From NCBI GenBank assembly GCA_900472575.1, contig UCIV01000049.1, positions 1-64,000 of the forward strand: a stretch of DNA of 64,000 nt. Reading direction: 5' to 3'. Positions 51,196-60,485 of the stretch are shown here, piece after piece; the first letter of the stretch is position 1, and each line of letters begins with the position of its first letter. The DNA is from Hyphomicrobiales bacterium. Its GTDB lineage: Bacteria > Pseudomonadota > Alphaproteobacteria > Rhizobiales > Rhizobiaceae. Both the position numbers and the translations under genes were made by a program. The notes under the pieces are model-generated. The model was given only the letters and a program-made list of their open reading frames with translations, was not told the DNA's origin and did not search any database.

Positions 51196-51225
51196 AAAAA
51201 AGGCGACCGATCGGTCGCCTTTTTT
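51196..51225. terminator. Perfectly palindromic bidirectional terminator
   Basis: AAAAAAGGCGACCGA is followed by its exact reverse complement, making a 30-base perfect palindrome with T runs on both strands. It separates the convergent gph and L,D-transpeptidase genes. Confidence 0.9.
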
Positions 51226-51247
51226 CGTATCCCAATATCCCGAAGGA

Positions 51248-53233
51248 TCAGATGCGCGCCTTCGTCGTGGCATCAAAAGCCTTTTGGACCGCAACATCAC
51301 GATCATAGACGTCATCGAAATATTCGATTGCGCCGTCCTTGTTAGGCCATGCGGTGAAGTAAGCGACATAGACCGGGATCTTCGCATTCACCTTTTCGGC
51401 GACATTCTTGCCGGCGGCAATTTCAGCGTCGACCTGCTGCTCGGTAACCCCAAGCACAGCTGCGGCCATCTTGCGCGGCTCCTGCAAGCGCACGCAACCA
51501 TGGCTGAGCGCACGCATGTCGCGCTGGAAAAAGCTCTTCGATGGCGTGTCATGCATATAAATCGCATGTGCGTTGGGGAAGAGGATCTTCAGGTCGCCGA
51601 GAGCATTGTCGCTGGATGGCGGCTGGCGCACGGAGATGTTGTTGGTCGAACCATACCAGTTGACCGCGCTAGACGGCATAACCTTGCCGTTGACGGCGAC
51701 TTCATAACCGGTGCGGTCGAGATAACTCGGATCCTGGCGCAGCTTGGGCAGCATCTCGTTGACGATGATCGACTGCGGCACGCCCCAATAGGGATTGAAC
51801 TCGACCGTCTGGATCTGGTCCTCGAAGAAGAATGTCTGATGCGCCTTGGCGCCGATGACGACGCGCATCGAGAACTGCTCGGCGCCATGATCGTGATAAT
51901 AGACGCGGTAGGCGGGCTGGTTGATGAAGACGTAGCGCTGACCAAGATCATCCGGCAGCCAGCGCGCCTGCTCCATGGCAACGACCACCTTGTCGATCAT
52001 GGCCTGCGGAGAATGACCGGCCATCTTTCGCAGCGTCGCGGTACCGATGACGCCGTCGGCCTTCAGACCGACCTCACCTTGAAACGATTTCACCAGTTCG
52101 ACCAGTTCAGGCGTGTATTCCGGAGTCTTCTGATAGGCGGCAAGCGTTGCGGCATGCTGCGTCCTAAGCGATTCTGAGCCCTTCTTCTCGATCACGGCCA
52201 CGATCTGCGGCAGGTCTGTGCTTACATTACCGGGCTTCAGCAACAGTTTTTCAGGCAAAAGGATATCGTCACCGGCGCTAGCTGCCTCGGCCTTCAGATT
52301 TGCGAGTTCCGCCTTGAGTGCCATAAAATTCGGACCCTTGGGCGCCAGGCCTTCGAGATAGACTGCAGCATCGGGTGCCGTCGCAGTCGATGACAGGGTC
52401 TGCGAAAGATTGACTTCCTTACGTTTGAAATCGTGATATCCGGAAATGCGGTTCGGATCGATCCGGCCACGCACCATATCCTGCGCGAACAGCAGCGCCT
52501 TGCCGGACAGCGCTAGCTCGAACTGCATCAGTTCGGCATCATGGGAAACCGCCGGCTCTGCAGCGACAACGGGAGCAGATGCAGCGGTTTCAACTGAAGG
52601 CGCAGATGCATTATCGGTGGCCGGGGCGGCAGTTGTGTCAGCAACCGGCGCCTGTGCAGCCACAGGGGCAACGTCCGCAGTCGTCGCATCGACTGCGGGT
52701 GCAGCAGCCGGCTCAACGCTTGCGGTTGTCAGTACCGGCGGCGTCAGCAGATAGTCGGCCGGATCAAGCCCGTAGTCGCCTGCTCTTTCGAAAAGCGCGA
52801 GGACTGCCCTCGCCTTGTCGTTGATCTCACCACCGGAAACCCAAAGCGGCGCCGTGGCCTTGCCATAATAGGCCTCAAGCACGGATGCTATATCTCCGGG
52901 TGCGGACACCTTGGCGTTCGCCATTGCCTGGAACGGGGCCACAGCGGAGGAAGAGAAACCTGTCCTTACCAGACGCTGACTGTCCGCCTTGTATGTGTAG
53001 TATCGAGGACCGGTAACCTTGGGCAGAGGCTCGGGATCAGCCAAGGCGCGCTCGCTCGGCATTGCCTCTTGCGCCCTTGCATTTGCCTGAGCTGCACCAT
53101 CGCGCTTGCCTGGCCCACCGCGAAGAATATCCATAAGAGTGATGGCATGGGCCGGAGCAGCCGCTCCTGCAAAGATGGAAATACCCGACAGGAGCGCCAG
53201 TGCGATCGATGTCTTCTTATGTTTGTGCTGCAA
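51248..53233 (-). CDS. L,D-transpeptidase (YcbB/LdtD-like), YkuD domain
   Basis: Exported peptidoglycan-crosslinking enzyme of 661 residues. A signal peptide (MQHKHKKTS...AHA) is followed by a scaffold domain, a long Ala/Pro/Val/Thr-rich low-complexity insert at about residues 170-230, a PG-binding unit with VSGLKADGVIGTATLRKM-like sequence (KSFQGEVGLKADGVIGTATL) near 390-415, and a YkuD domain with the catalytic cysteine in SHGCVRLQ near residue 578. The start is TTG at 53233 with GGGGA ahead. TTAACC-N9-TTAACC lies about 155 bases upstream. Confidence 0.9.
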   Translation of the reverse strand: MQHKHKKTSIALALLSGISIFAGAAAPAHAITLMDILRGGPGKRDGAAQANARAQEAMPSERALADPEPLPKVTGPRYYTYKADSQRLVRTGFSSSAVAPFQAMANAKVSAPGDIASVLEAYYGKATAPLWVSGGEINDKARAVLALFERAGDYGLDPADYLLTPPVLTTASVEPAAAPAVDATTADVAPVAAQAPVADTTAAPATDNASAPSVETAASAPVVAAEPAVSHDAELMQFELALSGKALLFAQDMVRGRIDPNRISGYHDFKRKEVNLSQTLSSTATAPDAAVYLEGLAPKGPNFMALKAELANLKAEAASAGDDILLPEKLLLKPGNVSTDLPQIVAVIEKKGSESLRTQHAATLAAYQKTPEYTPELVELVKSFQGEVGLKADGVIGTATLRKMAGHSPQAMIDKVVVAMEQARWLPDDLGQRYVFINQPAYRVYYHDHGAEQFSMRVVIGAKAHQTFFFEDQIQTVEFNPYWGVPQSIIVNEMLPKLRQDPSYLDRTGYEVAVNGKVMPSSAVNWYGSTNNISVRQPPSSDNALGDLKILFPNAHAIYMHDTPSKSFFQRDMRALSHGCVRLQEPRKMAAAVLGVTEQQVDAEIAAGKNVAEKVNAKIPVYVAYFTAWPNKDGAIEYFDDVYDRDVAVQKAFDATTKARI

Positions 53234-53639
53234 TGTAGTCCCCGTGACCTTCGTCCGCGTCTCGTTGGCGGGCTCGACTTCAGTATCACGCCATCTATCC
53301 GATCGCGTGAGGGATGGAAAGAAAACGGTCGTTCACTTCTCGGTTCCAAAAGACTGAAAAAAGCGACACGCCGATCTGCATAAAGGTTAAGAAAGTATTG
53401 GTTAATTTTTTGCTGACAGCCGACACGATCTTACCCGCAGCGTCGGCCTACCCTCCGCATAAATCGGTTCGGCGTGTCATGAAGGACACGCATTTGCTGC
53501 TGCAAAAAGCCGCATCGGAAGCTTGCGGACGTCCGGCAATCGTATAGTAATGCGCCGCGCCGGTACGGTTACGCCTCCACCATATATTTATCGAGGATCG
53601 CGACGCCGGTGAATGCATCAGGGAGAAAAGGCAACAACC
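53234..53639. other. Divergent gap between the L,D-transpeptidase and fumC
   Basis: No gene is supported in these 406 bases. The region is AT-rich near 53380-53420, where it holds the TTAACC repeats. I see no structured RNA. Confidence 0.5.
53385..53405 (-). promoter_or_regulatory. TTAACC-N9-TTAACC upstream of the L,D-transpeptidase
   Basis: On the minus strand TTAACC, 9 bases, TTAACC (53400-53405 and 53385-53390). The spacing is identical to that upstream of rlpA (7844-7864), and the distance to the start codon is similar. Confidence 0.4.
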
Positions 53640-55031
53640 ATGGCATCGACCCGCACCGAAACCGATACGTTTGGCCCGATCGAGGTCGCGAGCGACCGCT
53701 ATTGGGGCGCTCAGGCGCAGCGTTCGCTTGGAAACTTCAAGATCGGCTGGGAAAAGCAGCCGCTTGCGGTAGTTCGCGCACTCGGCATCGTCAAGCAGGC
53801 CGCAGCTGTTGCCAATATGGAACTGGCAGGTCTCGACAAAGGCCTTGGTAAAGCAATTATCGACGCCGCCCAGGAAGTTATCGACGGAAAGCTCAACGAG
53901 CATTTCCCGCTCGTCGTCTGGCAGACCGGCTCAGGCACGCAGTCGAACATGAATGCCAATGAAGTGATCTCCAACCGGGCAATCGAAATGCTCGGGGGCG
54001 TCATGGGCTCAAAGAAGCCGGTACATCCTAACGATCACGTCAATATGAGCCAGTCGTCGAACGACACCTATCCGACAGCCATGCATATCGCCTGCGTCGA
54101 AACGATCGTTCGCCACCTCCTGCCGTCGCTGAAGCATCTCCACGAAGCGCTGGAAGCGAAGGTCAAGGCCTTCAGCCATATCATCAAGATCGGCCGCACC
54201 CACACGCAGGACGCAACGCCGCTGACACTCGGCCAGGAATTTTCGGGTTACGCAGCCCAGGTCGCATCGGCGATCGCCAATATCGAACTGACGCTGCCGG
54301 CGCTCTCAAAGCTGGCACAGGGCGGCACTGCCGTCGGTACCGGCCTGAACGCCCCGATCGGTTTTGCTGAAAAGGTTGCCGACGAAATCTCCAAGATTAC
54401 CGGCCTGCCTTTCGTCACGGCACCGAACAAGTTCGAGGCTCTTGCCTCGCATGATTCGATGGTCTTCTCGCATGGCGCCATCAACGCTGCTGCGGCCGCC
54501 CTCTTCAAGATCGCCAACGACATCCGTTTCCTTGGCTCAGGTCCTCGCGCCGGCCTCGGCGAACTGTCGCTGCCGGAAAACGAACCGGGCTCATCGATCA
54601 TGCCGGGCAAGGTCAACCCAACCCAGTCTGAAGCGCTTACCCAGGTCTGCGCTCACATTTTCGGCAACCATGCGGCGCTGACTTTCGCCGGTAGCCAGGG
54701 CCATTTCGAGCTCAACGTCTACAATCCGATGATGGCCTACAACTTCCTGCAGTCGGCACAGCTTCTTGGCGATGCTGCAGTCTCCTTCACCGACAATTGC
54801 GTTGTCGGCATCGAGGCACGCGAAGACAACATCAGAAAGGGTGTCGAGAACTCACTTATGCTCGTCACCGCCCTGAATTCGAAGCTCGGCTACGACATCT
54901 GCGCCAAGATCGCCAAGACCGCTCACAAGAATGGCACGACGCTACGCGACGAAGCAGTTGGCGGCGGTTACTTGACGAATGAAGAATTCGATCAGTATGT
55001 CCGTCCGGAAAACATGATCGGCCCGAAATAA
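53640..55031 (+). CDS. fumC: Class II fumarate hydratase
   Basis: Iron-independent fumarase of 463 residues, TCA cycle. Signature GSSIMPGKVNPTQSE (SS loop with the catalytic Ser) is near residue 320; QTGSGTQSNMN and the HPNDHVNMSQSSND region are conserved. ATG at 53640 is the start before ASTRTETDTFGPIEV. It is an ordinary single gene, followed by a hairpin without a T run. Confidence 0.97.
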   Translation: MASTRTETDTFGPIEVASDRYWGAQAQRSLGNFKIGWEKQPLAVVRALGIVKQAAAVANMELAGLDKGLGKAIIDAAQEVIDGKLNEHFPLVVWQTGSGTQSNMNANEVISNRAIEMLGGVMGSKKPVHPNDHVNMSQSSNDTYPTAMHIACVETIVRHLLPSLKHLHEALEAKVKAFSHIIKIGRTHTQDATPLTLGQEFSGYAAQVASAIANIELTLPALSKLAQGGTAVGTGLNAPIGFAEKVADEISKITGLPFVTAPNKFEALASHDSMVFSHGAINAAAAALFKIANDIRFLGSGPRAGLGELSLPENEPGSSIMPGKVNPTQSEALTQVCAHIFGNHAALTFAGSQGHFELNVYNPMMAYNFLQSAQLLGDAAVSFTDNCVVGIEAREDNIRKGVENSLMLVTALNSKLGYDICAKIAKTAHKNGTTLRDEAVGGGYLTNEEFDQYVRPENMIGPK

Positions 55032-55050
55032 ATATCATGAAACAGGGTTT

Positions 55051-55077
55051 CGCATTCCGGCGCGCAGCCGGAATGCG
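55051..55077. other. Hairpin downstream of fumC
   Basis: CGCATTCCGGC-GCGCA-GCCGGAATGCG, an 11-base stem with a 5-base loop, 20 bases after the stop codon. No T run follows, so it could be a weak terminator or a 3'-end stabiliser. Confidence 0.5.
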
Positions 55078-55308
55078 GCCACTGCATACCACAATTGCAC
55101 CTATCATCATACAACTATAGATAAATCAAAAGATACTTAGTTACGACACGTAGTCACTTATCGTATTGAGTAATAATAAATTTTAGCGCCACCAAAAATT
55201 CCTTTTACTACTTGAACGAAGCGTCGACGAAATAGATCCTTAATTATTTTCCAATAGATTTTAATATAAGATTTTATCAAATCCATAGGGTCTAACTGGG
55301 GGTCGTCG

Positions 55309-56379
55309 ATGACGACGATATCTGCATCGAAGCCGCATTCGGGTGACCTGATGGGGCAGATCATCTATGCAGTGCGGTCAATGGGCGTATCGCCCATACC
55401 GCGCAATTATCAGCTTTTCTATGAAGCCTATATAGGCTCGAACCCGGATCTTACTCGAGAACTCGCAGCGCTTGGCAGCCGAGCTACTCAGGAAGATCTG
55501 GACATAATTTCAGAGCGTTATCTCGGCGGGCCTCAAGCTGCCGTTATCGAGAAGGCAAACGACCGTTTGCTCGGGGAACTCGATGCGCTGCTGAAGCTTC
55601 TGCGCCAAGAGCAAAACTCGCTCGAAAGTTACGGCAAGCTGCTCAGCGAGACCGCGTCGAGAATCAATACGAAGAACAGTTTCTCTACGGATATCATCCG
55701 CAGTGCCATCAGCCTCTTGCACCAGGCAACCGATGACAAGATGGCGCATGGCGAAAAGACCGTCGACGACATGGTTCAGCGATCCAACGAAATGGATCAG
55801 GTGCGCCGTGAACTTGATGAGTATAAGCGCATTGCCAATACCGATTCACTGACGCGACTTTCAAACCGTCGCGCCTTTGATGAGCGCCTGGCCAGTTCAT
55901 TCGACAACCAGACGGCCCTGCCCCTCACCGCGCTTGTTCTGGCTGACATCGATAACTTCAAGAAGATAAACGACAATTTTGGCCATCCGGTTGGCGACAA
56001 AATTCTCGCGACTGTCGCTTCTGTGCTGCGCGCCAATGTACGGAAAGATGTATTCGTCGCGCGCACCGGCGGTGAAGAGTTTGCGATCATCGTTGAAGGC
56101 AATACGCCGGACGAAGTAATGGTGATCTGCGAGCGCGTGCGCCGTGCCCTTGAGACAAGAACCTTCCGCAACTCTCGCTCGGGCGTAAACTACGGACCGG
56201 TGACAATCTCGCTCGGTTATTCGATGGCCGTCCAGGCAGCCGATCCCGGCGAGCTTTACGCACAGTCGGATGCAGCTCTCTATTATGCCAAAAACAGCGG
56301 TCGCAATCGCTCGGTCTTCTTCGAGGAGAGCATGAAGAGTCATTACATCAGCAAGAACTGGCTGATCTACAAGAAGTAA
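55309..56379 (+). CDS. Diguanylate cyclase (GGDEF)
   Basis: Cytosolic c-di-GMP synthase of 356 residues. The N-terminal part (about residues 1-170) is helical with a coiled coil and no recognised sensor domain; the GGDEF domain covers about 190-345 with active-site RTGGEEFAI at 254-258. The product-inhibition I-site (R-x-x-D five residues ahead) is absent: the place of the aspartate is valine. It may therefore escape feedback. The long AT-rich gap ahead (55078-55308) contains no second gene. It is followed by a bidirectional terminator. Confidence 0.9.
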   Translation: MTTISASKPHSGDLMGQIIYAVRSMGVSPIPRNYQLFYEAYIGSNPDLTRELAALGSRATQEDLDIISERYLGGPQAAVIEKANDRLLGELDALLKLLRQEQNSLESYGKLLSETASRINTKNSFSTDIIRSAISLLHQATDDKMAHGEKTVDDMVQRSNEMDQVRRELDEYKRIANTDSLTRLSNRRAFDERLASSFDNQTALPLTALVLADIDNFKKINDNFGHPVGDKILATVASVLRANVRKDVFVARTGGEEFAIIVEGNTPDEVMVICERVRRALETRTFRNSRSGVNYGPVTISLGYSMAVQAADPGELYAQSDAALYYAKNSGRNRSVFFEESMKSHYISKNWLIYKK

Positions 56380-56405
56380 AAGGCAGGCCGCCCGGCCTGC
56401 CTTTT
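56378..56405. terminator. Bidirectional terminator
   Basis: AAAAGGCAGGCCG paired with CGGCCTGCCTTTT. It begins within the last codon/stop region of the diguanylate cyclase gene and is also convergent with the PPOx-like gene. Confidence 0.8.
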
Positions 56406-56426
56406 CTCTTTCAGGATATCTCTCAC

Positions 56427-57047
56427 TCACCACATGGTTTTGGCCGCACGCGCCGGCCATTCACGATCATAGGTTTCCCGGTCGAAATCCGCTTTTGCCG
56501 CCTTCAACAATTGCCCTGGCGTCGGCAAAGTCGTCGGGTCGACGAAACGATCGACATTCCACAGCTCGGATCGCATCAGTGCGCGGGCGCATTGGAAATA
56601 GACCTCATCGATGCTGACGATCGCAACCGTTCGCGGATGTTTGCCATCCATCTCGAAGCTCTGCAGGAGAGATGGCTCGGCGGAAACGACTGCCCTGCCG
56701 TTGACGCGCATTGTGGTGGTCGAACCGGGAATAAGGAACATCAGGGCGACACGAGGATCGCGAACGATGTTGATAAGCGAATCGACACGGTTGTTGCCGC
56801 GCCAATCCGGCAGCAGCAGCGTATTTTCATCCTCGACCCTGACAACACCGCCAATATCGCCGCGCGGCGAACAATCGAGACCTTCCGGGCCCACCGTCGC
56901 AAGCGCTACGAACGGAGAGAGCTCGATCATGTGCCGATATTCCGGCGTCAATTTTGTCGTCACCTTGGCAGTCGACGCTTCGCTCGAAGCGCCATAGATC
57001 GCTTTTAATTCCTCGATCGAGCGGATGATCATGGTTTCGTCATTCAC
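56427..57047 (-). CDS. FMN-binding PPOx-like protein
   Basis: Split-barrel flavoprotein of 206 residues related to pyridoxamine-phosphate oxidase (MSMEG-type subgroup). FVALATVGPEGLDCSPRGD, RGNNRVDSLINI and SELWNVDRFVD are conserved segments; no proof of true PNP oxidase activity. The start is GTG at 57047 with AGGAGG seven bases ahead, overlapping the upstream KefB-like gene's stop by 4 bases (GTGA). Coupled translation with a cation antiporter hints at a redox-sensing role, which is a guess. Confidence 0.78.
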   Translation of the reverse strand: MNDETMIIRSIEELKAIYGASSEASTAKVTTKLTPEYRHMIELSPFVALATVGPEGLDCSPRGDIGGVVRVEDENTLLLPDWRGNNRVDSLINIVRDPRVALMFLIPGSTTTMRVNGRAVVSAEPSLLQSFEMDGKHPRTVAIVSIDEVYFQCARALMRSELWNVDRFVDPTTLPTPGQLLKAAKADFDRETYDREWPARAAKTMW

Positions 57048-58867
57048 GTTGCAGCCTCCTGCGCGGCGGCCTGTTCTGCCGCGCGTTGCTCTCTTTGCCG
57101 TCCCGTTCTTGCGGCAATGACGTCGGCGGGACGTGCGTTGCCCTTGATCAGCGAGCGACCGGCATAGATGCCACCGATCTGCTCTAGTGCGAAACGCTCG
57201 CGATCGGTCTCGCGAAATTCCTCGATGATCTGGGCTGCCAGTTCTTCCTCCTCGCCAAGCACGCTCAGCACTTCGGTGCCGAAATTCAGCGCCGATTCGT
57301 AGGTCTCCCGAATCTGGTAGTCGACGCCGGCTTTCAAGAGATCTATCGCGTGGCCGCGGTCATAGGCACGGGCAAGCAGCGGCACCATGGGAAATTCATC
57401 CTTGACGATCTCGGCTATCTTGATGGCCGCTTCCTTGTCGTCAATACAGATGAGGATCGCCTTTGCGGTCGCTGCCCCCGCGGCGTGGAGGATTTCCGGG
57501 CGGGAACCGTCCCCGTAAAAGACCTTGAAGCCGAAATCGCCGATATCCCGGATAAATTCGGCATCCTTGTCGATGATCGACAGCGTATAACCGCGCGCCA
57601 GCACCGGCTGGCTGACGATCTGGCCGAAACGGCCGAAACCGATCATCAGCACAGTGCCCGCAATATCTTCCGGCGCGTCAAGCCCGCTTGTGTCGACCTG
57701 CGGCTTGGGTGCAATTCGGACATAAACAGCCACGACCAGCGGCGTGACCACCATGGACAGCACGATCGTTGCGGTCAGCACTGCATTCGTCTCTGCGTCG
57801 AAAATGCCGGCCGATGTCGCAGCGGCATAGAGCACGAATGCGAATTCACCGCCCTGCGCCATCAGGATCGCACGGCCGACACTTTCCGGATGAGGCGTAC
57901 CGAGAAGGCGGGCAACACCATAGATTACCAGTGCCTTTACGATCATGTAGGCGATCACGGCAAGAACGACATGCTGCCAGTTCGCGGCGATGACTGCGAG
58001 ATCAACCGCCATGCCGACGCCCAGGAAGAACAGGCCGAGCAATATCCCCCGGAAAGGTTCGATATCGGCTTCAAGCTGATGCCGGAAAGAGGATTCGGAC
58101 AGGAGAACGCCAGCAAGGAAGGCGCCCATGGCCATGGAAAGTCCGGCGAAATCCATCAGCAGCGCTGACCCCAGCACCACCAGCAGGGCGGCTGCCGTCA
58201 TAACTTCACGGGCACCGGAATTGGCCAACAACCGGAAAAAGGGGTTGAGAAGATAACGTCCAGCAAGAACGAGAGCCACCAGCGCGGCGAAGCCGATAGC
58301 AACAGACTGGAAACGTTCCATGATGGATACGGTCTCACCGTGCGAAGCAAGGAGCGCGACAATCGCCAGCAGGGGTACAATGGCCAAATCCTCGAAGAGC
58401 AGGATCGAGACGATATGTTGGCCTTTCGGGGTATGCAGATGATTGCGCTCCTGCAGCATCTGCATGACGATTGCCGTCGATGTCAGGACGAAACCTGTCC
58501 CTGCCACGAAGGCAACGGGAGCCGTCTGGCCAAACCCCATTCCAATCGCCATCAGCGCCACAATACAGGCGCAAACCTGAAGTGCGCCGAGGCCGAATAT
58601 ATCCTTGCGCATGCTCCATAGGCGCGAGGGCTGCATTTCCAGCCCAATGATGAAGAGGAACATGACCACGCCGAGTTCGGCAATGTGGAGGATGGCTTGT
58701 GGATCGGAGACCAGCTTCAGGCCGAATGGGCCGACAACCAGGCCTGCCGCCAGATAACCGAGAACCGAGCCAAGCCCTATACGCTTGAACAGCGGCGCGG
58801 CGATAACGCCTGCGCCCAAAAGCGCCACGACCTGTACCAGTTCACCTGCATTCGATTCTGCCGCCAC
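57044..58867 (-). CDS. CPA2 cation:proton antiporter (KefB/KefC-like)
   Basis: Membrane antiporter of 607 residues. The N-terminal about 390 residues hold twelve to thirteen membrane segments with the GSVLGYLAAGLVVGPFG motif. A C-terminal RCK/TrkA-N domain starts near 410 with the NAD-binding GFGRFGQIVSQP. In E. coli the paralogues are glutathione-gated potassium efflux systems. I see no partner KefG/F-type reductase. The start is GTG at 58867. It is downstream of DUF971 by 24 bases on the same strand. Confidence 0.9.
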   Translation of the reverse strand: MAAESNAGELVQVVALLGAGVIAAPLFKRIGLGSVLGYLAAGLVVGPFGLKLVSDPQAILHIAELGVVMFLFIIGLEMQPSRLWSMRKDIFGLGALQVCACIVALMAIGMGFGQTAPVAFVAGTGFVLTSTAIVMQMLQERNHLHTPKGQHIVSILLFEDLAIVPLLAIVALLASHGETVSIMERFQSVAIGFAALVALVLAGRYLLNPFFRLLANSGAREVMTAAALLVVLGSALLMDFAGLSMAMGAFLAGVLLSESSFRHQLEADIEPFRGILLGLFFLGVGMAVDLAVIAANWQHVVLAVIAYMIVKALVIYGVARLLGTPHPESVGRAILMAQGGEFAFVLYAAATSAGIFDAETNAVLTATIVLSMVVTPLVVAVYVRIAPKPQVDTSGLDAPEDIAGTVLMIGFGRFGQIVSQPVLARGYTLSIIDKDAEFIRDIGDFGFKVFYGDGSRPEILHAAGAATAKAILICIDDKEAAIKIAEIVKDEFPMVPLLARAYDRGHAIDLLKAGVDYQIRETYESALNFGTEVLSVLGEEEELAAQIIEEFRETDRERFALEQIGGIYAGRSLIKGNARPADVIAARTGRQREQRAAEQAAAQEAAT

Positions 58868-58891
58868 CCGCTTTTCCCCTTGCTTATCCTG

Positions 58892-59275
58892 TTAACGCGC
58901 TCGCGCGCCGTCTCGGCTCAGGCCCTTAGCAGCCAGATCCTCTTCGTATTGTCGAAAAAGATCGTCACCATTCGTTCCCAACTCGCGCAGATAACGCCAG
59001 GTGAAAATTCCACTGTCGTGTCCGTCGTCGAAAGCAATTCGCACGGCATAATTTCCGGCCGCAACCAAATTTCGGATTGCCACCATACGCTTGCCGGGAA
59101 CCGTCACCTTTTGGCCTGGACCATGGCCTTGAACCTCGGCCGAGGGCGAGAGAACGCGCAGCCGCTCGGCGGGCAGCGCAAAACGCGCTCCATCGTCGAA
59201 TGTCACCGTCAACGTCCGCTTGTCTTCGGCCACACGCAGTTCGGTGGGCCAGCTGTCGTTCGAAACCTCGGTCAT
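58892..59275 (-). CDS. DUF971 domain protein
   Basis: A 127-residue protein made of the DUF971 domain, which in eukaryotes forms the N-terminus of gamma-butyrobetaine hydroxylase. The central TFDDGARFALPAE and the C-terminal GIFTWRYLREL segments are typical. In bacteria it has no assigned function; some workers link it to Fe-S proteins of the Mrp family. It is upstream of the KefB-like gene and divergent from moaA. Confidence 0.85.
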   Translation of the reverse strand: MTEVSNDSWPTELRVAEDKRTLTVTFDDGARFALPAERLRVLSPSAEVQGHGPGQKVTVPGKRMVAIRNLVAAGNYAVRIAFDDGHDSGIFTWRYLRELGTNGDDLFRQYEEDLAAKGLSRDGARAR

Positions 59276-59438
59276 ATCCGCTCTTCCAATTTCACCCGCT
59301 CAGGATTATGGATTTCATCAATTCGCCGCAACCCTGCGCGTCGCGCCGTTTTGATCAAAGTGCCATCCGCTTTGTCGGTATAAAGCTTGACGTCATCGAT
59401 GATGACCACCAGATTCCGGCAATCAGGAGTATATTGAC

Positions 59439-60485
59439 TTGAATTCCATCGTTACCCCACCATTGTTCGGCAATCCAGCATCGGCCCAGGCACCGATGAT
59501 CGATCCGTTTGGTCGTGCGGTGACTTATCTTCGTGTGTCAGTGACGGATCGCTGCGATTTCCGCTGTACCTATTGCATGGCAGAAAATATGACTTTTCTG
59601 CCGAAGAAGGACCTGCTGACGCTCGAAGAGCTGGAACGTCTCTGTTCCGCCTTCATCGCGAAGGGTGTTCGCAAATTGAGACTCACAGGCGGCGAACCGC
59701 TTGTGCGCAAGAACATCATGTTCCTGGTCGAGGCGCTTGGAAAACAAATCGATGCAGGAAGGCTCGATGAGCTGACGCTGACGACCAATGGTTCGCAGCT
59801 TGCCCGTTATGCGCAAGAGCTTCATGACAACGGTGTGCGCCGCATCAATGTTTCGCTCGACACGCTCGACGAAGCGAAATTCAAGGCTATCACCCGCTGG
59901 GGCAATTTCCGTCAGGTCATGAACGGTATTGATGCTGCCCAGAAAGCCGGGATCAAGATCAAGCTCAATGCCGTGGCGCTGAAGGATTTCAATGAGCATG
60001 AAATCCCGGAAATGATCCGTTTCGCACATGGCCGGGACATGGACCTGACGCTGATCGAGACCATGCCGATGGGCGAGATCGAAGAGGACCGCACTGACCG
60101 CTATCTCCCCCTGTCGCAGGTTCGGGAAAGCCTTGAAGAGCAGTTCACTCTTTCCGAAATTCCTTACAAGACAGGCGGTCCCGCCCGTTATGTCGAGGTA
60201 AAGGAAACAAATGGACGATTAGGCTTCATCACGCCGATGACGCATAATTTCTGCGAAAGCTGCAATCGCGTACGTCTCACCTGCACCGGCACGCTCTACA
60301 TGTGTCTCGGCCAGAACGACGCCGCGGACCTGCGTTCCGCCTTGCGCGGCTCTGACGATGATGATTACCTCGCCAATGCTATCGATGAAGCGATCACCCG
60401 CAAGCCGAAAGGCCATGACTTCATCATCGACCGCACTCACAAACGCCCCGCGGTCGCGCGACACATGAGCGTCACCGGCGGGTGA
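59439..60485 (+). CDS. moaA: GTP 3',8-cyclase (molybdenum cofactor)
   Basis: Radical-SAM enzyme of 348 residues that starts molybdopterin synthesis. The N-terminal cluster is in CDFRCTYC, the second cluster in CESCNRVRL with a further cysteine in MCLG, and the C-terminus ends GG, the expected functional tail. The start is TTG at 59439 with AGGAGT about 9 bases ahead. It is convergent with thiD, whose end it overlaps by 14 bases, and no other moa genes are near. Confidence 0.93.
   Translation: MNSIVTPPLFGNPASAQAPMIDPFGRAVTYLRVSVTDRCDFRCTYCMAENMTFLPKKDLLTLEELERLCSAFIAKGVRKLRLTGGEPLVRKNIMFLVEALGKQIDAGRLDELTLTTNGSQLARYAQELHDNGVRRINVSLDTLDEAKFKAITRWGNFRQVMNGIDAAQKAGIKIKLNAVALKDFNEHEIPEMIRFAHGRDMDLTLIETMPMGEIEEDRTDRYLPLSQVRESLEEQFTLSEIPYKTGGPARYVEVKETNGRLGFITPMTHNFCESCNRVRLTCTGTLYMCLGQNDAADLRSALRGSDDDDYLANAIDEAITRKPKGHDFIIDRTHKRPAVARHMSVTGG

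Noticed and set aside
53314..53547. Small plus-strand frame in the gap before fumC
   Set aside because: Lacks a ribosome binding site, begins inside the AT-rich regulatory stretch, and has no domain or signal pattern.
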